43,371 nucleotides of DNA from a virus, in IMG/VR virus record IMGVR_UViG_3300012008_000012, positions 1-43,371 of that record; one strand, written 5' to 3'. Shown here piece by piece: positions 39,694-43,371 of this stretch. Both the position numbers and the translations under genes were made by a program. Position 1 is the stretch's first letter. Each line of letters begins with the position of its first letter. The notes beneath the pieces are model-generated. The model was not told the origin of the DNA. It did not search any database and was given only the letters and a program-made list of their open reading frames with translations.

Positions 39694-40145
39694 TCGAGCT
39701 GACGATCATCGGCACGCCGGCGCCACAAGGCTCGAAGGTCCGCACCCGCTGGGGAGTCCGCGAGGACAACCCGAACACGAAACCGTGGCGCGCGACCGTC
39801 GCCGCCGAAGCAGCGCTCGCCCACGCAGGCCGCGCGCTCCTCGACGTGCCGGTGGAGGTTGACGCGTTCTTCGTGTTCCCGCGCCCGAAGTCGCACTACC
39901 GCACCGGCCGCAACGCCCACCTCTTAAAAGACACCGCCCCGGCCTGGTGTGCGACGAAGCCGGACGCGGACAAGCTCGCACGCGCCGTAGGGGACGCCCT
40001 CTCCGGCGTCCTGCTGCGCGACGACAACCTGATCGTCGAATGGCGCATCCGGAAGGTGTACGGCTCACCGGCGCGCTGCGAACTCAAGATCGCAGCCGCC
40101 GACAACCACGACGCCGCAGAAGCGGCAGAACGGAGCGCAGCATGA
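39690..40145 (+). CDS. rusA: RusA-like Holliday junction resolvase (151 aa)
   Basis: Opens with IELTIIGTPAPQGSKVR, then KPDADKLARAVGDALSG and VLLRDDNLIVEWRIRKVYG: the Asp residues in the PDADKL and RDDN boxes correspond to the metal-binding active site of RusA. It resolves branched DNA before packaging. GTG 39690 overlaps upstream by 4 bases. Confidence 0.85.
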   Translation: MIELTIIGTPAPQGSKVRTRWGVREDNPNTKPWRATVAAEAALAHAGRALLDVPVEVDAFFVFPRPKSHYRTGRNAHLLKDTAPAWCATKPDADKLARAVGDALSGVLLRDDNLIVEWRIRKVYGSPARCELKIAAADNHDAAEAAERSAA

Positions 40146-40270
40146 GCGCCGACCAAACCGAAAAGACGACCACGACGACCGAGACGAGCACGCCCGAGCC
40201 CGTCCCCGCACCCGACGAGACGACGACCACGACGACGACGACAACCGAGACAGACCAGCCGGACGAGTAA
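40142..40270 (+). CDS. Thr-rich low-complexity protein (42 aa)
   Basis: ATG 40142 overlaps the RusA stop by 4 bases. Almost entirely Thr, Glu, Pro and Asp, with a run of nine Thr. Expected to be disordered; could be a linker peptide or a non-functional frame. Confidence 0.4.
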   Translation: MSADQTEKTTTTTETSTPEPVPAPDETTTTTTTTTETDQPDE

Positions 40271-40280
40271 CGACCACAAG

Positions 40281-40317
40281 GGAGGACGGAATCGACAAAC
40301 CCTCGGTTCCGTCCTCC
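40281..40317 (+). other. 11-bp perfect stem-loop in intergenic RNA
   Basis: GGAGGACGGAA (40281-40291) pairs exactly with TTCCGTCCTCC (40307-40317) around a 15-base loop. No T-run follows, so it is not a standard terminator. It lies 29 bases before ATG 40347, whose own AAAGGAG site is outside the stem. Confidence 0.65.
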
Positions 40318-40346
40318 GACCACCTCGAGCAAAGGAGCACAGCAGC

Positions 40347-40646
40347 ATGAGCGCCACCGAACAGATCGTCCAGATCCCGCAACAGCTCACCTTCGACATC
40401 GGCGGCGACGTCGCACGCCCCACCGGCGCCAGCTTCCAGATCAGCGGCAAAGGCGACATCCGCAACCAGATGTTCATGGACGACGACGTCACCCTCCGCG
40501 TCATCGCAGCCGACGGCGAGATCATCGCCGAATTCGAAGGCGCCGTCACGAACGTCGCGTTCAAGAAGCACGCCCAGACCGAGACCGAAGCCGAATGGGT
40601 CGAGCGTGTCCACACGATCAAGCTCGGCGACCGGATCGACAACTGA
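40347..40646 (+). CDS. Hypothetical protein (99 aa)
   Basis: ATG 40347 with AAAGGAGC 9-16 bases upstream. Beta-rich (LTFDIGGDVARP, FQISGKGDIRNQ, VTLRVIAADGEII), length and position before the helicase suggest a replication accessory protein; no family assigned. Confidence 0.55.
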   Translation: MSATEQIVQIPQQLTFDIGGDVARPTGASFQISGKGDIRNQMFMDDDVTLRVIAADGEIIAEFEGAVTNVAFKKHAQTETEAEWVERVHTIKLGDRIDN

Positions 40647-40966
40647 TGGGCGGCGAGGAGACCACCTTCGAGGGCTGGGCGATCCTCGAACTCATGGGGC
40701 ACCGCAGGCTCGCCGGATACGTGCAGGAGGCGACGATCGCCGGCGGAGCGTTCGTTCGCATCGACGTGCCGCGCGCGCTCTTGCCCGACGAGGTGGCGGT
40801 CGGCGCACCGGCCGAGACTGCGGCAACGCAGTTCTACGCGCCAGCGGCGGTGTACTGCATCACCCCGACGAGCGAAGGGACCGCTCGGGCGGTCGCCGCG
40901 CGCTCACGGCCCACGCCTGTGCAGCGGTGGGAACTCGAGCCCGCACCGGACGACGTTCCGTTCTAG
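40646..40966 (+). CDS. Conserved phage protein of unknown function (106 aa)
   Basis: ATG 40646 shares one base with the upstream stop. FEGWAILELMGHRRLAGYV followed by FVRIDVP is a pattern I associate with a family often found next to phage replication genes; function unknown. Confidence 0.6.
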   Translation: MGGEETTFEGWAILELMGHRRLAGYVQEATIAGGAFVRIDVPRALLPDEVAVGAPAETAATQFYAPAAVYCITPTSEGTARAVAARSRPTPVQRWELEPAPDDVPF

Positions 40967-41027
40967 ACCAGCCGACGACCGTAGGGCCACCACGCGTGGC
41001 GGCAACGACCGACGACGAGAGGGGCTA

Positions 41028-42605
41028 ATGCTGGTGCAGGACAAGACGGTGCGCGCATGGTTCGACAAGCACGGCTGGAAGCTCGAACCGGCCGAGCTGC
41101 GCGCAGCCCTGCACCAGCGCGGCGCCGACGACGACACGATCGTCGAGCTGCTTGACGAAGGAGCCGACAAGCGGCGCGCACAGCCCGCTTCCCCTTCTCC
41201 GACATCAAGTGAGGTGACAAAACAGGAACCGGGCCGCAACGGTGCCGCGCCCGCGCCGCCGCCCGTCCCGGCGCAGTCGCACAACGTCCCGCCTCAGTCG
41301 CTCGAAGCCGAGGAGAGCGTCCTCGGCGCCATGATGATCTCGCCCAACGCGATCGCCGCCTGCTCAGAGATCCTCGACGCGAGCGACTTCTACCGCGAGA
41401 GCCACGCCAAGGTGTACCGGGCCGCGCTCGCACTCGACGCCAAAGGCGAACCCGTCGACGCGATCACACTCACCGACCAGCTCGAGCAGACAGGCGAACT
41501 CGAAGCCGTCGGCGGCCGCGTCCGACTCCACGAGCTCGCCGCGCTCGTGCCCGCTTCAGCCAACGCGCCGCACTACGCGAACATCGTCAAGGAGGCCGCG
41601 ACGCTGCGCGGCCTGATCCGCGCTGGCGGCGAAATCTCGCGGCTCGGCTGGGACCGGCCCGGCGAGACGCCCGAGCTCGTCGACCAGGCCGAAAGCATCG
41701 TTTTCGGCCTCTCCCAGGGACGCGACGGCGTCGACCAGACCGAGCACGTCGACGTCGCCCTCAAGGAGACGTTCCGGCGGATCACCGACCGCTACGAATC
41801 CGGCCTCGACACCGTCGGCCTCCCCTCCGGCTTCCACGCGCTCGACGACATCACGCTCGGCTTCGAGCCCGGAAACCTGATCCTGATCGCCGCCCGACCC
41901 TCGATCGGCAAGAGCGCCCTCCTGCACGCGATCCTCGCCAACGTCGCGATCCGACAAGGCCTCCCCGTCTGCCTCTTCACCGCCGAAATGTCCAAGTCGG
42001 AGGTCGTGCAACGCCTGATCGCCCGCGAGGCCCGCGTCGACGGCAAACGCATCCGCCGCGGCAACCTCAACCCCGACGACTGGCCGCGCATCACCCACGC
42101 CGCCGAGCGGATCGCCAAGGCGCCGTTCTACCACGACGACTCCGCCACGCTCGGGCTCGGCTACATCCGCCGCGTCGGCCGGCGCATGAAGCAACGGCAC
42201 CCCACCCTCGCGCTCCTGGCGGTCGACTACATCCAGCTCCTCGACGGCGACGGCGAAAACCAGAACCTGAAGATCAGCGCCATCTCGCGCGGCCTGAAGA
42301 TGCTCGCCCGCGAGCTCGACCTGCCGATCCTCGCGCTCTCACAGCTCAACCGGGCCGTCGAGCAACGCTCCGACAAGCGGCCCGTCCTCTCCGACCTGCG
42401 TGACTCCGGCAGCCTCGAGCAGGACGCCGACCTCGTCATGTTTCTCTACCGCGACGAGTACTACCACCCCGACAGCGACCAGCAAGGCACCGCCGAAGTC
42501 AACCTCGCCAAGCACCGCAACGGGCCGACCGACATGGTCAGGCTCGCGTTCCAGAAGACGACCGCCAGCTTCAGCGACCTCGCCCACCAGGAAGGCATCG
42601 GATGA
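41028..42605 (+). CDS. dnaB: DnaB-like replicative helicase (525 aa)
   Basis: An extra N-terminal helical module (about 1-45, AWFDKHGWKLEPAEL) and a Pro-rich linker precede the normal DnaB-N domain (about 85-190). The RecA-like helicase domain follows: Walker A ARPSIGKSA (Lys295), Walker B LLAVDYIQLL (Asp400), then LSQLNRAVEQR and DLRDSGSLEQDAD. It unwinds DNA at the replication fork. ATG 41028 has GAGAGGGG upstream. The 61-base gap before it shows no clear promoter. Confidence 0.9.
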   Translation: MLVQDKTVRAWFDKHGWKLEPAELRAALHQRGADDDTIVELLDEGADKRRAQPASPSPTSSEVTKQEPGRNGAAPAPPPVPAQSHNVPPQSLEAEESVLGAMMISPNAIAACSEILDASDFYRESHAKVYRAALALDAKGEPVDAITLTDQLEQTGELEAVGGRVRLHELAALVPASANAPHYANIVKEAATLRGLIRAGGEISRLGWDRPGETPELVDQAESIVFGLSQGRDGVDQTEHVDVALKETFRRITDRYESGLDTVGLPSGFHALDDITLGFEPGNLILIAARPSIGKSALLHAILANVAIRQGLPVCLFTAEMSKSEVVQRLIAREARVDGKRIRRGNLNPDDWPRITHAAERIAKAPFYHDDSATLGLGYIRRVGRRMKQRHPTLALLAVDYIQLLDGDGENQNLKISAISRGLKMLARELDLPILALSQLNRAVEQRSDKRPVLSDLRDSGSLEQDADLVMFLYRDEYYHPDSDQQGTAEVNLAKHRNGPTDMVRLAFQKTTASFSDLAHQEGIG

Positions 42606-43144
42606 ACGCGCCCGACGAACGCTGGATCGTGGTCAACAAGTGGGACGAGTTCCAGCATCCCGACGCGCTCCGCACCGGCAACATCCCCTGGCTCAAGACC
42701 TTCACGCGTCTGCTCTCCGACGACGCCTACCTCGGACTCAACGCAGGTGAGCGCGCCGTGCTTCACGGCATCTGGCTCGAGTACGCGAGGAGCCGCGGTC
42801 AGCTCCGACTCGCGCACGGTTCGCTCACTCGTCGGCTCAATCTGAAAGTCCGACAGGAACATCTAGACGCGCTCAACCATGCGGGATTCATCCACTTCTC
42901 TGCAAGCAAACCTGCAAGCACGATTGCAAGCACACCTGCAAGCACAGAAGAGACTAGAAGAGAAAGATCTTCGCGCACGCGCGCGACCCCGAGGAGCAAG
43001 CCCACAGAGCTCGACCCGTACTTTGCGGCTAACCCGCACGTCTGCCCCAAGCCCTCCTGCGCGCTCCGCTTCCCGAGCGCCCGCCGCCTCGAGGAGCACA
43101 TCGAGAACGTCCACTGGAACGACAAGCCCGAGGCGACATCGTGA
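42602..43144 (+). CDS. Replication-initiator-like protein with C2H2 finger (180 aa)
   Basis: ATG 42602 overlaps the helicase stop by 4 bases. The N-terminal ~95 residues (VVNKWDEFQHPDALRTG, LSDDAYLGLNAGERAVL) resemble the winged-helix domain of phage replisome organisers. A Ser/Thr/Arg-rich linker follows, with a repeated STPAST-like stretch. The C-terminus has CPKPSCALRFPSARRLEEHI completed by His, a C-x4-C-x12-H-x4-H classical zinc finger. Likely binds DNA to load the helicase. Confidence 0.6.
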   Translation: MNAPDERWIVVNKWDEFQHPDALRTGNIPWLKTFTRLLSDDAYLGLNAGERAVLHGIWLEYARSRGQLRLAHGSLTRRLNLKVRQEHLDALNHAGFIHFSASKPASTIASTPASTEETRRERSSRTRATPRSKPTELDPYFAANPHVCPKPSCALRFPSARRLEEHIENVHWNDKPEATS

Positions 43145-43371
43145 GCCGCCACCGCTTCGACCACGCCCAGGCGCTCGATGTCTACCTCGCCCTCGAGCCG
43201 CCCGGGCGCACGTACGCCGCGGTAGCGCGAGCGGTGGGCTGCAGCGAGCAGTCCGTTCGCCGCTGGGCGCGCAGCCTGAAGTGGGCGGAGAAGCTCGCCG
43301 CTGCCGACGAGCGTGCGATGGCGCGCTCGCTGAAAACGCGAGAGCAGCGCGTCGCGGATGTGCTGAAGCTC
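43141..43371 (+). CDS. Small terminase subunit-like protein, N-terminal part
   Basis: GTG 43141 overlaps the upstream gene by 4 bases. A helix-turn-helix (YAAVARAVGCSEQSVRRW, about residues 25-42) starts the protein; the frame is open at the window end and continues at base 100 of the left end after the shared 98-base overlap. Together with bases 1-393 it forms the full gene. Confidence 0.65.
   Translation, partial: MSRHRFDHAQALDVYLALEPPGRTYAAVARAVGCSEQSVRRWARSLKWAEKLAAADERAMARSLKTREQRVADVLKL
43274..43371 (+). repeat. Right copy of 98-base terminal direct repeat
   Basis: Identical to bases 2-99. Indicates that the linear window is a circular or circularly permuted molecule opened inside the small-terminase gene. 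Confidence 0.9.

Noticed and set aside
40960-40970. Partial match TTCTAGACC near the end of the 40646-40966 gene
   Set aside because: Lacks CGAA, is not followed by a start at the right distance, and lies outside the late block.
1-43371. CRISPR array, IS element, rRNA or toxin-antitoxin operon
   Set aside because: No spaced repeats, transposase or rRNA sequence seen; the Phd-like resemblance at 9507-9737 is too weak and has no toxin partner.

Overview
The window looks like one complete genome of a temperate tailed phage with a siphovirus-type long non-contractile tail, cut open inside its small-terminase gene. Bases 2-99 are repeated exactly at 43274-43371, and the small-terminase reading frame runs off the right end and resumes at the left end, so the map is circular or circularly permuted (unit about 43.27 kb). 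The DNA is strongly GC-rich, GTG starts are very common and many genes overlap by 4 bases. Together with LmbU-like and actinobacterial zinc-ribbon families, this points to a high-GC actinobacterial host. That host call is inference, and I cannot name a genus.

Layout: 43141-393 small terminase (split by the window ends). 390-2981: small zinc-ribbon proteins, a zinc-ribbon/sigma-like transcription factor with an apparent +1 frameshift, and an LmbU-like regulator. 2978-15244: large terminase, DUF935-type portal, SNase-like nuclease, Mu F-like and Mu G-like head proteins, tRNA-Met, a putative tail terminator, Mu I/Z-type protease with nested scaffold, decoration protein, major capsid protein, adaptor and tail tube. 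A homing-endonuclease gene and one small gene on the minus strand interrupt this block. 15244-22162: tail-assembly chaperones with a -1 frameshift, tape measure, tail hub and fibre proteins. 22228-23842: endolysin, coiled-coil membrane protein and holin. 23872-25248: minus-strand membrane protein and a divergent repressor/Cro-like switch. 25245-34466: DUF6551-type protein, stand-alone ClpC N-domain protein, RecT, two HNH nucleases and an SbcD/SbcC pair. 34463-40966: strings of tiny coupled genes, an excisionase-like protein, tyrosine integrase, an exported lytic-transglycosylase-like protein and RusA. 41028-43144: DnaB-type helicase and a replication-initiator-like protein.

The most striking observation is a ten-copy 10-base motif, ACGAACCTAG or CCGAATCTAG (core CGAAYCTAG). 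It occurs only on the plus strand, only between 2.2 and 22.3 kb, and almost always a fixed 3 bases before a GTG/ATG start. One copy sits inside the protease gene exactly at the nested scaffold start, and one sits 3 bases before the predicted mature 5' end of tRNA-Met. A translation signal cannot explain the tRNA copy. A phage-specific promoter producing leaderless transcripts, or an RNA-processing site, can. The phage's own sigma-like protein, encoded at the head of the same block, is the obvious candidate partner. No stretch longer than about 300 bases lacks a gene.
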